Origin: JABDMH01 sp964428345
GTDB lineage: Bacteria > Bacteroidota > Bacteroidia > Chitinophagales > Saprospiraceae
Assembly: GCA_964428345.1 (NCBI GenBank)
Contig: CAYRYD010000002.1
Location: 124,001 to 188,000, forward strand
Reading direction: 5' to 3'
Length of the DNA stretch: 64,000 nt
Of the stretch, positions 36,101-44,867 are shown piece after piece. The translations under genes and the position numbers were made by a program. Each line of letters begins with the position of its first letter. Positions within the stretch are counted from its first letter, which is position 1. Below the pieces are notes generated by a model, which was not told the origin of the DNA, ran no database searches, and worked only from the letters and a program-made list of their open reading frames with translations.

Positions 36101-36440
36101 TCACGACCGCAAAGGCTTCGGGTAAGATCTCATTCAGAATATCCTCCAAATGCTGATCTTTCTCTTTGGTCATCTCATCAATCTCGTTGAAAAGTTGCTC
36201 CTTAACCCCAAAATCAGGTTCCTCCCTGGCCTCGTTGCGAAGTGCTTCAATATCTGCCCGGATACCAGCCAGATGATCCTCAATACGGGCTTTGAAGGCA
36301 TGGGTCTTCTGTCGCAACTCATCGTGGCTCAGTTCCAGAAGTTCCTCTTGTCGTTTAAGCACTTCCTCAACGACAGGAGTATACTTCTTAACATCGCGTT
36401 CAAACTTGGTACCGAATAATTTTGTGATGAAGTTTAACAT
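33126..36440 (-). CDS. secA: Protein translocase subunit SecA
   Basis: A 1104-residue ATPase motor of the Sec pathway. Walker A is MATGEGKTL; the DEAD-like box is DEVDSVLIDDARTP; motif VI reads GRSGRQGDPGSS. The C-terminus carries the zinc-binding SEC-C tail DPCPCGSGKKYKHCHG, which binds SecB or ribosomes. It is longer than E. coli SecA (901), as usual in Bacteroidota, with insertions in the first third. First gene of the secA-SPOR-rodA-tgt-lptF/G run; a promoter lies about 30 bases upstream. Confidence 0.98.
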   Translation of the reverse strand: MLNFITKLFGTKFERDVKKYTPVVEEVLKRQEELLELSHDELRQKTHAFKARIEDHLAGIRADIEALRNEAREEPDFGVKEQLFNEIDEMTKEKDQHLEDILNEILPEAFAVVKDTARRFKENEHLEVTATDFDRDLAARSSYVRIEGNKAIWSNQWMAAGGEITWDMVHYDVQLIGGMVLHDGKIAEMATGEGKTLVATLPAYLNGLSGEGVHIITVNDYLARRDSEWVGPIFEFLFLTVDCIDKYRPHSPERINAYRCDITYGTNSEFGFDYLRDNMVRSTSELVQRKHHFAMVDEVDSVLIDDARTPLIISGPISQDAEDQEYIALKPAVERLVSAQRKLATDYLASARASIANGSTGYEEGQGGMALLRVYRALPKYRPLTKFLSEEGVRVTLQKAENFYMQEQSKNMHIVDEPLLFTIDEKNRTVDLTDLGAEFLAKGGDDPNFFILPDIGTEIQEIEEDESLAEDKRKEAKRTVIEDYSVKSKRLHAVSQLLKAYTLFERDEEYVVLDGQVKIVDEQTGRMMEGRRYSDGLHQALEAKENVKVGELTQTYATVTLQNYFRMYHKLSGMTGTAETEANEFWEIYKLDVVVIPTNRPVIRADREDLVFKTAREKFNAVIEEIVGLSQAGRPVLVGTTSVDISEKLSRMLKLRNIDHNVLNAKQHQREAEIVAEAGKPGKVTIATNMAGRGTDIKINNAVKKAGGLAIIGTERHDSRRVDRQLRGRSGRQGDPGSSQFFVSLEDNLMRLFRSERIAKLMDRMGHKEGEVIQHSMVTKSIERAQKKVEENNFGIRKRLLEYDDVMNIQREAIYEKRRNALSGERLSVDLNHMFEGLIESLVHGYKSAGDFDGFRRACMQSLGIDPEMDAAFFREARSEEVTGQLEKEFNDFYHQKGESMSEALFPIVKNVYENEGHRYKYIALPITDGSKRQLQISADLKDAVETRGKSIIRDIEKAVSLALIDENWKEHLRNMDELKESVQAASFEQKDPLVVYKMEAYELFEQLVYRINYDVTAFLSKGKLLINEPNEVREARTQKTDLSKVRANRGGGGAASDAARAAAEGVSNQQKQETVRRQDPKIGRNDPCPCGSGKKYKHCHGRV

Positions 36441-36467
36441 ACTTTCTTATCAAAGTGATTGATGCTG

Positions 36468-36500
36468 CAAAGATAGCGATCTGCAGGGTATCCTCTTAAA
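36468..36500 (-). promoter_or_regulatory. Candidate promoter of secA
   Basis: On the minus strand TATCTTTG (36475-36468) is a full -7 match; TTTA (36500-36497) stands 21 bases upstream in place of TTTG. Back-to-back with a plus-strand promoter at 36570-36596. Confidence 0.55.
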
Positions 36501-36569
36501 CGCAATTTGCGGATCATATATCATACCAGCCTGGTTTCTTACCAGACTTTAAGCCATAATGACAGATTT

Positions 36570-36596
36570 TTGGCGTTTAGTATATGTTTATCTTTG
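36570..36596 (+). promoter_or_regulatory. Candidate promoter of the T9SS type B protein gene
   Basis: TATCTTTG (36589-36596) is a full -7 match; TTG at 36570-36572 is 16 bases upstream, shorter than usual. The location makes the ATG at 36614 the likely start, since the one at 36584 would precede the transcript. Confidence 0.5.
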
Positions 36597-36613
36597 GCAA
36601 CCCAATTATTTAC

Positions 36614-38332
36614 ATGACACATCTCCATACCCCTTTGGTCTTTCTTTTCTGCATCCTGGTTCTCAGTAGTCCGGCTCAGATTGCCGCTCCGGTGTTTGAA
36701 TGTATCCGGGGAGATACCCTCTTCTGGATGCCCGCGGTCAATAATTGCGGTCCTTTTGTCAGCAACGATATCTACTACAGCGCCTCGCCAGCCGGACCCT
36801 ATAGCTTACTGGCCAGCATCACCGATCCCGGTCAGACCAGCTTTCATCATCCGGTCAACGGCCCGGCGTACTATTATCTGGAAGCCAACCATGACTGCCC
36901 GGGCCTGACACGACAACCCTCCGACACCCTCAATACGCTTCCTCCGGCGGCAACCATTCTTGAGAAGGTGACAGTCCAGGATGATGGCGTGATGGTAACC
37001 TGGTACGATAATATGGATCCGAAAACAGTAGGATATATCGTTTACCGGTCTACCGCCCAGGGCACTCTCCCCATCGATACGGTGTTTGGTGCCTTGCAGT
37101 ACCTTGATCAGACCGCGTCGGCCGATACCCGCTCCGAATCCTATTTTGTCCTGGCGATGGACCAATGCGGTAATACCGGTTTATTTGATTTATTTCATCA
37201 TACCATCCATCTGACGACCGAGATCAATTTTTGTGATCAATATGTCGAACTCAACTGGAACAATTATCAAAACTGGCAAAATGGCATCGAAAATGTCCAG
37301 ATCTGGCTTGGCGTCGATGGGAATCCCCTGGCGTTTGAGCATCAGGTTCAGCCCACGGATACCTTGGCATTCATCACCGGCATCGACGATGATCGCCAAT
37401 ATTGTGTCGCCATCGTATCTAAAGAAATGGGACGAAATGTCCGCTCCTTCAGTAATAAGCGATGTTTTACCAGTGATGTGATAAATACCCTCGATGAACT
37501 GATGCTAAGGCATGTCTATGTCAATAGTTCGGGAGAAGTTGTACTCGATTGGTACTTTGACAACAATGCCGATCTGAGCACGTTGTTGATAAATCGCAGT
37601 GAGGGCGGCGGTCCTTCCAGCACGGTTGTCGACCTAAGCAATGAGGTACTACCCAGTAACCATCTCCAAACTACTGATCAAACCGCCTTGACTTCTCAAA
37701 CTGCCTATGTCTATCAGCTCGAAGCGGTAGATAGTTGCGGTACCCAGACCCTGAGTGGAACCATTTCAACCGTGTTGCTCCAGGCTGGCGCGGGGATACC
37801 GGGCGAAAATCAGCTGCAATGGTCAGCTTTCCAGTCAACCCATCGTATACTCACCGGATACGAGATCTGCCGTTTCGATAGTGATGGCAGTGAGACCCTG
37901 ATCACTTCCCTGCCAGCCGGGATGCTGACCTTTACGGACGTGCTTCCCAATCCGGAGGCCGGAGCAATCTGTTATGTTGTCAAGGCTATCCACACATCCA
38001 ATTTGGGAAACGATACCCTGAAGTCTACATCAAACCGGGCCTGCATCGAACAACAGATTGGTCTTTTCATACCCAATGCTTTTGTGCCAGGAGGCGCGAA
38101 TCCGGTCTTTCTTCCGCAATTTGCCCTGGCAGGAAACATCAGCAATTACCGGATGCAGATCTTCAACCGCTGGGGAGGCAAGGTCTTTGAATCAGATCAG
38201 CCCGATTTTGGCTGGGATGGAATGACCGATGGCAATCTACTCGACACAGGGGTCTACTTCTATCTGATTTCGTTTGATCAACCCGATGGCAAATTTGAGA
38301 AGCGAACCGGGACGGTAACGCTGATTCGCTGA
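36614..38332 (+). CDS. Secreted protein with type B T9SS (CHU_C/gliding-type) C-terminal domain
   Basis: About 572 residues: a signal peptide (HTPLVFLFCILVLSSPAQ), a body of fibronectin-like segments with paired cysteines, and a C-terminal domain of about 85 residues with IPNAFVPGG, MQIFNRWGGKVFES and DTGVYFYLI. That end is the CHU_C/gliding-motility-associated domain used by the type IX secretion system for export without cell-surface cleavage sorting type A. Probably a surface or secreted adhesive protein. The start at 36614 is favoured by the promoter position. Confidence 0.88.
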   Translation: MTHLHTPLVFLFCILVLSSPAQIAAPVFECIRGDTLFWMPAVNNCGPFVSNDIYYSASPAGPYSLLASITDPGQTSFHHPVNGPAYYYLEANHDCPGLTRQPSDTLNTLPPAATILEKVTVQDDGVMVTWYDNMDPKTVGYIVYRSTAQGTLPIDTVFGALQYLDQTASADTRSESYFVLAMDQCGNTGLFDLFHHTIHLTTEINFCDQYVELNWNNYQNWQNGIENVQIWLGVDGNPLAFEHQVQPTDTLAFITGIDDDRQYCVAIVSKEMGRNVRSFSNKRCFTSDVINTLDELMLRHVYVNSSGEVVLDWYFDNNADLSTLLINRSEGGGPSSTVVDLSNEVLPSNHLQTTDQTALTSQTAYVYQLEAVDSCGTQTLSGTISTVLLQAGAGIPGENQLQWSAFQSTHRILTGYEICRFDSDGSETLITSLPAGMLTFTDVLPNPEAGAICYVVKAIHTSNLGNDTLKSTSNRACIEQQIGLFIPNAFVPGGANPVFLPQFALAGNISNYRMQIFNRWGGKVFESDQPDFGWDGMTDGNLLDTGVYFYLISFDQPDGKFEKRTGTVTLIR

Positions 38333-38340
38333 GCAGCCCT

Positions 38341-39492
38341 TCAATAACGGGTGAGGGATGAGTCTACCTCGTCAATGTAGGCAAGGATTCCTCCCGTGAG
38401 ATTAAAAAGGTTATCGAAACTTCGGATTGCCTGAAGCCGTAAGATGGCTTCACTGCTTCGTTTGCCACTGCGGCAATAGAAAATGACCGGACGATCCAGG
38501 GCAATCTTATCGTATTGACTTTCGATCTCAGACAGGGGTAGCTTGTCACCTCCGATATCAGCCAGTAAATATTCATGAGGTTGTCTGACATCGACCAATT
38601 GATAGGAGTCTCCTGATTTCATGAGCGATGCCAGCTGCCGGGCACCGATTTCTATCAACTGCGATTGACCGGTAAGGGGTTGGACACCGCAAAACTGATC
38701 ATAGTCAATGAGCCGGGTTATCACCCCGACCGAAGGATTCTTTGCCACTTTCAGGGTGACACTTTCAAAATTGAGCGCATCGAAAATAAATAATCTGCCG
38801 CTTAGGGAGGTCCCGATACCCGTAAGGATCTTGATCGCTTCGTTGGCCTGCATGCTACCGATTATTCCGGGCAAGACTCCCAGTACTCCTCCTTCCGCAC
38901 AACTTGGCACAAGACCTGGTGGTGGTGGTTCGGGAAACAAATCCCGATAATTGGGACCCCGTTCACCCCGTTCGTTGGTCAGGTTAAAAACCGAAACCTG
39001 ACCTTCAAACTGATAGATCGATCCGTACACCAGGGGTTTGTCCAATAAGACGCAGGCATCGTTAACCAGATACCGGGTGGGAAAATTATCGGTCCCGTCA
39101 ATGACCAGGTCGTAGCCGGAGAGCACGTCCAGAGCATTTTCGGAATTTAACCAGAGGTTATGGATTTTTACGTCGATATAAGGGTTCAGAAGTTTGATAC
39201 GTTCTGCCGCAAGGGCAGCCTTGGGCTTTCCAATCAGAGAGGTATCATACAATACCTGCCGTTGGAGATTGGTCTCGTCAATAGTGTCTGCATCAACAAT
39301 ACCCAGGCAGCCTACACCTGCAGCAGCCAGGTATAGCAGCACGGGGCTGCCCAGTCCTCCAGCACCGATAACCAATACTTTGCTATGCTTTAATTTTTCC
39401 TGACCTTCCAATCCAAAATCGGACATCAGAATATGACGACTATAGCGCTTTAATTCTTCTCTCGTCAGTAAAGATGGATCTGATTGCTTCAT
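38341..39492 (-). CDS. moeB: MoeB/ThiF-type adenylyltransferase with C-terminal rhodanese domain
   Basis: 383 residues. The E1-like domain has RYSRHILMSDFG, the nucleotide loop VIGAGGLGSP, DGTDNFPTRY and PSCAEGGVLGVLPG, which activates the C-terminus of a ubiquitin-like sulfur carrier (MoaD or ThiS). The rhodanese domain has the sulfurtransferase loop CRSGKRS with its catalytic Cys. CxxC zinc pairs of some E1s are not visible. ATG at 39492 preferred over TTG at 39498. A degenerate JAMM-like protein lies 127 bp upstream on the same strand. No moaD, thiS or other cofactor genes are in the window, so the sulfur carrier it serves is unknown. Confidence 0.9.
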   Translation of the reverse strand: MKQSDPSLLTREELKRYSRHILMSDFGLEGQEKLKHSKVLVIGAGGLGSPVLLYLAAAGVGCLGIVDADTIDETNLQRQVLYDTSLIGKPKAALAAERIKLLNPYIDVKIHNLWLNSENALDVLSGYDLVIDGTDNFPTRYLVNDACVLLDKPLVYGSIYQFEGQVSVFNLTNERGERGPNYRDLFPEPPPPGLVPSCAEGGVLGVLPGIIGSMQANEAIKILTGIGTSLSGRLFIFDALNFESVTLKVAKNPSVGVITRLIDYDQFCGVQPLTGQSQLIEIGARQLASLMKSGDSYQLVDVRQPHEYLLADIGGDKLPLSEIESQYDKIALDRPVIFYCRSGKRSSEAILRLQAIRSFDNLFNLTGGILAYIDEVDSSLTRY

Positions 39493-39619
39493 ATCCAAAT
39501 ATAATGACCGGCAAGGTAATTTGGTTTAAAATCAAGCCAGTCATCGATGAGAGAGAGGCAAAGTCTTTCAGATGAAGTCTTTATGGAAATGACTCAGATG
39601 AGCCCAGGAAAGGGGGTGA

Positions 39620-40084
39620 TCATAGAATCACCTTCTGATCGATTAACCGTGACGAACCCGGGTTGGTGAGGGAAGATTTCCAAATACAGGTGTGATTCGT
39701 CCCACCTTTCAACTCGACAAACGAAAATGAATCTATTTGCGAATCGGAGAGGAGGGCTTTTCGCACTTTTCCATTCTCTGTGGAATAAAAGCATCCCAGC
39801 AATCGCAGACTTTCGCCACTTTCAAGATTTTTAGCTGCTTCAAAATCCCGGGCGGTAATAAAAATCTGGTTTTCATCATTTCCGGCACCGGTTACCGGCC
39901 ATATTTTTTTAATGATCCGGTAATTTTCCCTTTGTTCGCCGTAAAAAAACCCAAAGACATACCCAGGTGTACTGGCTGCGATAATCGACTCGATCTGTTT
40001 TTTAAAAAAAATAGGAACGATGAGAAATTGTTCCTGATAAGGGGTTTCTAAAATCAAAAGTGAGGGTTGGGTTGTAACAGTCAT
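39620..40084 (-). CDS. Hypothetical protein with degenerate JAMM/MPN-like fold
   Basis: About 154 residues from the ATG at 40084. The pattern recalls bacterial JAB/JAMM peptidases: FGFFYG (44-49) where these have the GFLLG strand, then ITARDFEAA, then LLGCFYSTENG (95-105) where they have the VGxYHSHP strand, then SQID (115-118) for SxxD. The two histidines of HxH are Tyr100 and Thr102, and no matching glutamate is seen, so metal binding is unlikely. The gap to SxxD is about five residues longer than usual. The resemblance is tentative; the neighbour moeB is what makes it interesting, because JAMM and E1-like proteins often work together. Confidence 0.55.
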   Translation of the reverse strand: MTVTTQPSLLILETPYQEQFLIVPIFFKKQIESIIAASTPGYVFGFFYGEQRENYRIIKKIWPVTGAGNDENQIFITARDFEAAKNLESGESLRLLGCFYSTENGKVRKALLSDSQIDSFSFVELKGGTNHTCIWKSSLTNPGSSRLIDQKVIL

Positions 40085-40255
40085 TTTCAACTACTATTTT
40101 GATATACTCTTGTAATGGATGGTCGGTAAATATTGAATTTCAGGCTTCCAGGAAGTGGAATTCAAATATTAATTTTTCTCTGATATCTTATGGAAACACA
40201 ATTGTCGTGCCAAATCAAAATCTGAACTTGAATTGCCTCCTTGAGATTTGGTAAA

Positions 40256-40930
40256 CTACCGGGATTTCCTGCGGCCTTTGAGTCGTTCGATTTCCCGGTT
40301 TACATAGTGAAAAGAGGTCAACCGGTGCCAACCGTCGGAAACGACCAGGAGCATCAGCGCAACCAAAAATATACTGATCCTCCCAAATTCAACCGGTTGA
40401 GCATAGCGATCAAAAAAGGGTCGGATCACCAACAACTCCATACCGATCACGATTGCCGAAAAGAGAAAAAGGAAAATACTGAATGCCCTGGCATTACGAA
40501 GAAAAGGGGTCTCGGATTTCAGAAGACATCGCTTTAGCAGATAGGATGCAGGCTGATTTTCGGGGTTGATCCTCACTAGTTCCCAGAGCACTTTTTCCGC
40601 AGCAGAAAGTTCCAAAAGATGGTAATGGGCTGCGGCTTTACGAAACAGCAGTTTTTCGTAGACATCCTCACCGTTTACGTACTTGATGTTGTGATAAATC
40701 AGTGATTCTAACAGGTACCTGGCACAGATCAGGAAGGACTCATACCGGCCCATCTCAAAGAGGGCATTGGTGTAAGAGAGTTCAATCTCGATGAAATCGT
40801 CGGTATCCAGATAGGGGATTGACCTTTTATTGGCCTCATAAAAACGAATGATCTCCCGGTGAGCACCAGGATCCAGTTCGCGAAACTGAGCGATCAGGTC
40901 GCCGGTATATGTTAAAAATGAGGAGCTCAA
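40256..40930 (-). CDS. Hypothetical membrane protein with helical N-terminal domain
   Basis: 224 residues: a helical, TPR-like N-terminal region (about 1-135, with EKLLFRKAAAHYHLLELSAA), then two membrane helices (about 145-170 and 185-202) and a basic tail ending KGRRKSR. It starts with TTG at 40930; no ATG is available and an upstream in-frame stop limits the extension to six codons. No family recognised. It stands alone between the JAMM-like gene and nadK. Confidence 0.65.
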   Translation of the reverse strand: MSSSFLTYTGDLIAQFRELDPGAHREIIRFYEANKRSIPYLDTDDFIEIELSYTNALFEMGRYESFLICARYLLESLIYHNIKYVNGEDVYEKLLFRKAAAHYHLLELSAAEKVLWELVRINPENQPASYLLKRCLLKSETPFLRNARAFSIFLFLFSAIVIGMELLVIRPFFDRYAQPVEFGRISIFLVALMLLVVSDGWHRLTSFHYVNREIERLKGRRKSR

Positions 40931-41060
40931 CCCAGTCTGAATTTTGGTTCAATTTATCACAAATACAAGATAAAGTCCAACGAAATACTGCAAAAACTTT
41001 CCGTCTGCAAAACCTGAAACAGAGAGCGGGAGCTATCAAAATGACCCATAAGCAGTCAAA

Positions 41061-41945
41061 CTAATGTTTGCGTGTATCGTGACCCCACATGAGTTTCTGG
41101 CGCATCGTTTTCAAAAAGGACATCTCATCCAGTTGTACCAACCGTATGCCAAAATCGCACTTTCGTACCGCCAGCTTATACTCCTGGGTGATCAATTCAA
41201 ACCGGGAGTCGAGGGTACACAGAAAATTTTCGGTACGGCCCTCTACCTCAAAACTGATCACCGAGTTGTCTGAAATCACTAAAGGTCTGACATTTAGATT
41301 GTGGGGAGCGACCGGAGTTATGATAAAATCTTTGGATTGGGGGAAGACGATCGGGCCTCCGCAACTCAGCGAATAACCGGTGGAACCGGTAGGCGTACTG
41401 ACGATCAGTCCATCCGCCCAGTAGGAGTTGAGAAATTCACCGTTGATATAACTATGGATAATGATCATTGAGGAGTTATCTCGCTTGAGAATTGTAAAAT
41501 CATTCAACGCAAAACAGGTTTCACCAAAGATGGGATGGCTGGAATCAAGGTAAAGCATCGAACGTTCTTCCAACCGGAATCTGCCTTCCTTCAGCATTTG
41601 TAAAGCCTGATCGATCAGTTTTTCCTCAATACTGGCTAGAAATCCCAACCTCCCGAGATTGATCCCCATAATGGGAATGTTGGTATCCCGAATCAGGGTG
41701 GCCGCACTCAGTATTGTACCATCACCCCCTAACGTAAAGACAAAATCGATTTCCTTGTCCTTGAGGTCCTGATAATCTCTTATCCTTTCCACCTTCGATC
41801 TGATGACAAGCAAAGACTTGATCACCTGGTGATAGGGCTCATATATAAAAACCCTGGCTTCCTCCTTTCTCAATAAGTCAAACAGCAGTTGTACGGATTC
41901 CAACTGGCTTTCGGTAATCGTCTTTCCGTAAATAAGAACGTTCAT
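41061..41945 (-). CDS. nadK: NAD kinase
   Basis: A 294-residue cytoplasmic enzyme that makes NADP from NAD. Motifs are TLGGDGTILSAA, NLGRLGFLAS and STPTGSTGYSLSCGGPI. Typical length. It is the last gene of a five-gene run; its ATG overlaps the stop of the POTRA protein (TGATG). In Bacteroidota nadK is often found with a CBS-domain gene, as here. Confidence 0.97.
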   Translation of the reverse strand: MNVLIYGKTITESQLESVQLLFDLLRKEEARVFIYEPYHQVIKSLLVIRSKVERIRDYQDLKDKEIDFVFTLGGDGTILSAATLIRDTNIPIMGINLGRLGFLASIEEKLIDQALQMLKEGRFRLEERSMLYLDSSHPIFGETCFALNDFTILKRDNSSMIIIHSYINGEFLNSYWADGLIVSTPTGSTGYSLSCGGPIVFPQSKDFIITPVAPHNLNVRPLVISDNSVISFEVEGRTENFLCTLDSRFELITQEYKLAVRKCDFGIRLVQLDEMSFLKTMRQKLMWGHDTRKH

Positions 41946-43363
41946 CAGAAATCAGACTTAACGTTTAGAAATATGCCTTTCTCATTCATATGATTGATAC
42001 TGTATTCCACCTGAAAGGCATATTTGTAGTAGAGTACGATATCCAGACCAATTCCTTTGCCGAAGAGCCACCGGTTATTCAGTGGATTCTCTTCATTATA
42101 AAGGTAATTGTACGATTTACCTACATCGGCATTGATGGTAAACCATATAGTAACCGGAAAAAGCCTGTAGTTCTTTACCGGCATCTTTTTCTTAAGATCG
42201 AAGAGCCGGTCAAACAATCTGATCCGCAAAGAATTGCGGGAAAGCAGAAAATCAGTACCATCGACCACATAAAATTCGTATCCTCGTACATAATCTTCGC
42301 CATAACCCAGGGCATCCAGACCAAAATAGGGATGGTGTTCTCTGATCCATTCCCTTTGAGCTTTCAGGCGCATCTCGAGATTCAACCGGTCAGTGAGCGG
42401 AAAATAATGGGCGTAGGCAATTGAGGTATACAGTTTATTGATATCGTGAAAGACACCCAGACCGATTTTCTGTATTTCGGTCTCCAGAAAGTTACCCTTT
42501 AATGGATAAAAGCGACTATCCCTCCGTTCTCTCCTGAACACATAGTCGACTTCAAAGTACCGTTGACTGGTTTTACCATTAAAAAAAAACCGGTTGACAT
42601 CAAGTATGCTGTCGGTGACTTTGTTTCGTTCATATTTAACCAGGAGTTCGTGAAAACCTTCCACCCTAGGTCGAAAATGCAGCGACAGGATAGCCTTTTC
42701 ACTCCGCATATTGATCTGATCCTGATCTTCATAAAATACCTGTTTATTCCTCCTTGTTTCAAAAGCAAACTCCCGACGGTGATCAAAAAAATACCGCCCG
42801 GTAATGCCTAGTGTCTTTCTTCGATTGACATAAGGCCGGTCATACTGCAGGAGTACTCTCCGGGTATACCCGCCCTGCAGGGTGAGTTTGAGGTTATCCT
42901 TATTGCCTGTAAAATTGACATAAACAAACCGCATCCCATAGTTCACCCGTTCGAGTGATCCATTAAATTCAGACCACCAGACATTCAGATTCCGATCGGC
43001 CAGGTTAAAAATGGGTAATGGAAAAATATACCAGGATTCAACGACTTCGACACTGACATCGATGGTACGCGAATTTTCATTCCAGCTTTTAATGTTAATC
43101 GACACTGAATTAAAAAGACCTGTATTCATCAGCAACTTCTCGTTCTTCTCAAAACGGTCGGAAATCGAAGTCACATGCAGGGTATCGTTCAATCTAAAAT
43201 CCATTTCCCGGTAGATCAGATCGTCTTTGGTTTTCTTATTTCCCGTGATCTCCAGGCGGTTGATAGAGATAAAATCCAGTTGGGCTGATGTGCCGGTATA
43301 AAAACAGACACCCAGGACAAAAAGCAAGGTGCGCAGGTGGCTCTTACTTTTGCAATTGCCCAT
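41945..43363 (-). CDS. Outer-membrane POTRA-domain beta-barrel protein (BamA/TamA-like)
   Basis: 472 residues: a signal peptide, one or two POTRA-like units (LEITGNKKTKDDLIYREMDF, then NEKLLMNTGLFNSVSINI) and a C-terminal barrel with alternating strands, ending in aromatic-rich NVKSDF. This is the Omp85-like plan but about half the length of BamA, with a short POTRA part. It may assist insertion or translocation of a specific outer-membrane protein. Placed between CBS and nadK genes, where Bacteroidota often have envelope genes (uppS, bamA). Confidence 0.75.
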   Translation of the reverse strand: MGNCKSKSHLRTLLFVLGVCFYTGTSAQLDFISINRLEITGNKKTKDDLIYREMDFRLNDTLHVTSISDRFEKNEKLLMNTGLFNSVSINIKSWNENSRTIDVSVEVVESWYIFPLPIFNLADRNLNVWWSEFNGSLERVNYGMRFVYVNFTGNKDNLKLTLQGGYTRRVLLQYDRPYVNRRKTLGITGRYFFDHRREFAFETRRNKQVFYEDQDQINMRSEKAILSLHFRPRVEGFHELLVKYERNKVTDSILDVNRFFFNGKTSQRYFEVDYVFRRERRDSRFYPLKGNFLETEIQKIGLGVFHDINKLYTSIAYAHYFPLTDRLNLEMRLKAQREWIREHHPYFGLDALGYGEDYVRGYEFYVVDGTDFLLSRNSLRIRLFDRLFDLKKKMPVKNYRLFPVTIWFTINADVGKSYNYLYNEENPLNNRWLFGKGIGLDIVLYYKYAFQVEYSINHMNEKGIFLNVKSDF

Positions 43364-43377
43364 TATGAAGTACCTTG

Positions 43378-44037
43378 TTAAAAATTAAGATAGTGCATAA
43401 AAGACTCGTAACGGTCTTTAAATACATCGAGATCCGGTTGCTCGGTATAGACAGCCACTACCACATATCCGTGTCTTTCCAATGCAGCGGTTGACCGGTA
43501 AATTTCAGGTGTACTTATTTTTAAATGAATATGTATTTTTTGTTCTTCCGGAGATGGCGTGATAAAACTGCAAATAATTGCCACATTTTCGGCTTCCACA
43601 ATCTGGGCAATTTTTGACAGGTTATAATCCGACTTGGTCATCTCCAGAACCAGGATGCCGCCTGTTTCGTTAAATGAAAAACTTTCAGCGAAGTATTGGA
43701 TTAAATCCTGCTGGGAGATGACTCCTAAAAATTTGCCTGATTCGTCAACAACCGGAATTACGGTTAGTCTGCCTCTGGCCATATGCCCCAGAACATCAAA
43801 AATATGATCGGAAGCCTTGACCTGCGGGTGTTGAATGGTCAACTGATAGGATCCGATAGATTCAGATTCATTGTTATCGAGGATATCATCTTCCGAGATT
43901 AATCCAAGCAATTGTTCGTTATTAACAATAGGAAGATGCCGGACACAGTGATCACTCATCAATTCGAGTGCTTCCTGCCCGGTAGTTGACGTTTTCAGAA
44001 GGGGAATGGAGTAGGAAATAATATTTACTGCATTCAT
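43378..44037 (-). CDS. CBS-domain pair protein with C-terminal ACT-like region
   Basis: 219 residues: two CBS motifs (about 1-55 and 65-125), the second with ARGRLTVIPVVDESGKFLGV, followed by about 80 residues of alternating strands and helices (about 130-210) resembling an ACT-type domain. CBS pairs bind adenosyl ligands such as AMP, ATP or SAM. Its position four bases after the TM2 gene and upstream of nadK suggests it reports nucleotide state, which is inference. Confidence 0.88.
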   Translation of the reverse strand: MNAVNIISYSIPLLKTSTTGQEALELMSDHCVRHLPIVNNEQLLGLISEDDILDNNESESIGSYQLTIQHPQVKASDHIFDVLGHMARGRLTVIPVVDESGKFLGVISQQDLIQYFAESFSFNETGGILVLEMTKSDYNLSKIAQIVEAENVAIICSFITPSPEEQKIHIHLKISTPEIYRSTAALERHGYVVVAVYTEQPDLDVFKDRYESFMHYLNF

Positions 44038-44041
44038 TGAC

Positions 44042-44833
44042 CTATTGCCTGGTTAATTTAGTTTTTTGTTCGATAAATTCCTTCTCGGTAATTAATCCTT
44101 TTTCTTTCAGTTCGTTTAGTTTTTTCAACTGCTCCAGCAGTAAATCGTTATCCAGTAAATTTTCTTTCGGTGATGTCAGCTGCTTTCGCAGGGTATACCC
44201 ATTGGCTTTAAATTCCTCCCACTGGGGTTGAATACGCATAAATGCCAGGGCATCATGACTATCAATTTTCGCGAAATCATTAAATCCCATTTCGACAGCA
44301 CGACTAATGTGTTCAAACGCCTTATCAGCATTTTCAGTCTGTGAATAAGCACACGCAAGATTAAAATGGATGGTAAGATCATTTGGATCTATTTTCAGTG
44401 CTTGCTGAAAATCTTCAATGGCTGCTTCAATATCGTACTCCCTGAATTTCTTGATTCCTGCCAGTTTAAATGGATTATTTCTCACCCGCCGGCTGGCCCT
44501 GGTTACTGGTCTGACCGGTGTCGTTCTGTTACGGGGAGTGCGCTGATTTCGGTATCTTGTGCTGTCCATCGTCCGTCTCCCGGCTGGTCTTTGAAAATCA
44601 GTATCGCTTTGACGCTTAAGATAGTCATACTTCCGGTTATATTTTGCGTCGAAGACCTGTTGATGCATCGTTAAGAAGATGATCCCATCCAGGATACCAA
44701 GAATGACCGATATGCCGGTTACAAATAACAGGGCATACACCACACCAAGGCCGATCTGCCCCAGATAAAATCGATGAAGACCAATAAAGCCGCCAAAGAA
44801 TGCGAGTATAGCTGCTACGTTTTTATTCTTCAT
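44042..44833 (-). CDS. TM2-TPR-SHOCT multidomain protein
   Basis: 263 residues: a TM2 domain (about 1-60, ILAFFGGFIGLHRFYLGQIG, two helices with a turn), a basic Arg-rich linker (about 70-115), TPR units (about 118-200, with AIEDFQQALKIDPNDLTIHF) and a C-terminal SHOCT motif (about 232-260, LNELKEKGLITEKEFIEQK). TM2 domains are found at membranes; SHOCT helices mediate oligomerisation. The combination suggests a membrane scaffold. It sits between the SpoIIE phosphatase (34 bp) and the CBS gene (4 bp). Confidence 0.88.
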   Translation of the reverse strand: MKNKNVAAILAFFGGFIGLHRFYLGQIGLGVVYALLFVTGISVILGILDGIIFLTMHQQVFDAKYNRKYDYLKRQSDTDFQRPAGRRTMDSTRYRNQRTPRNRTTPVRPVTRASRRVRNNPFKLAGIKKFREYDIEAAIEDFQQALKIDPNDLTIHFNLACAYSQTENADKAFEHISRAVEMGFNDFAKIDSHDALAFMRIQPQWEEFKANGYTLRKQLTSPKENLLDNDLLLEQLKKLNELKEKGLITEKEFIEQKTKLTRQ

Positions 44834-44867
44834 TTAATATTCTACAACGTTATCCAGGCCAGATTCG

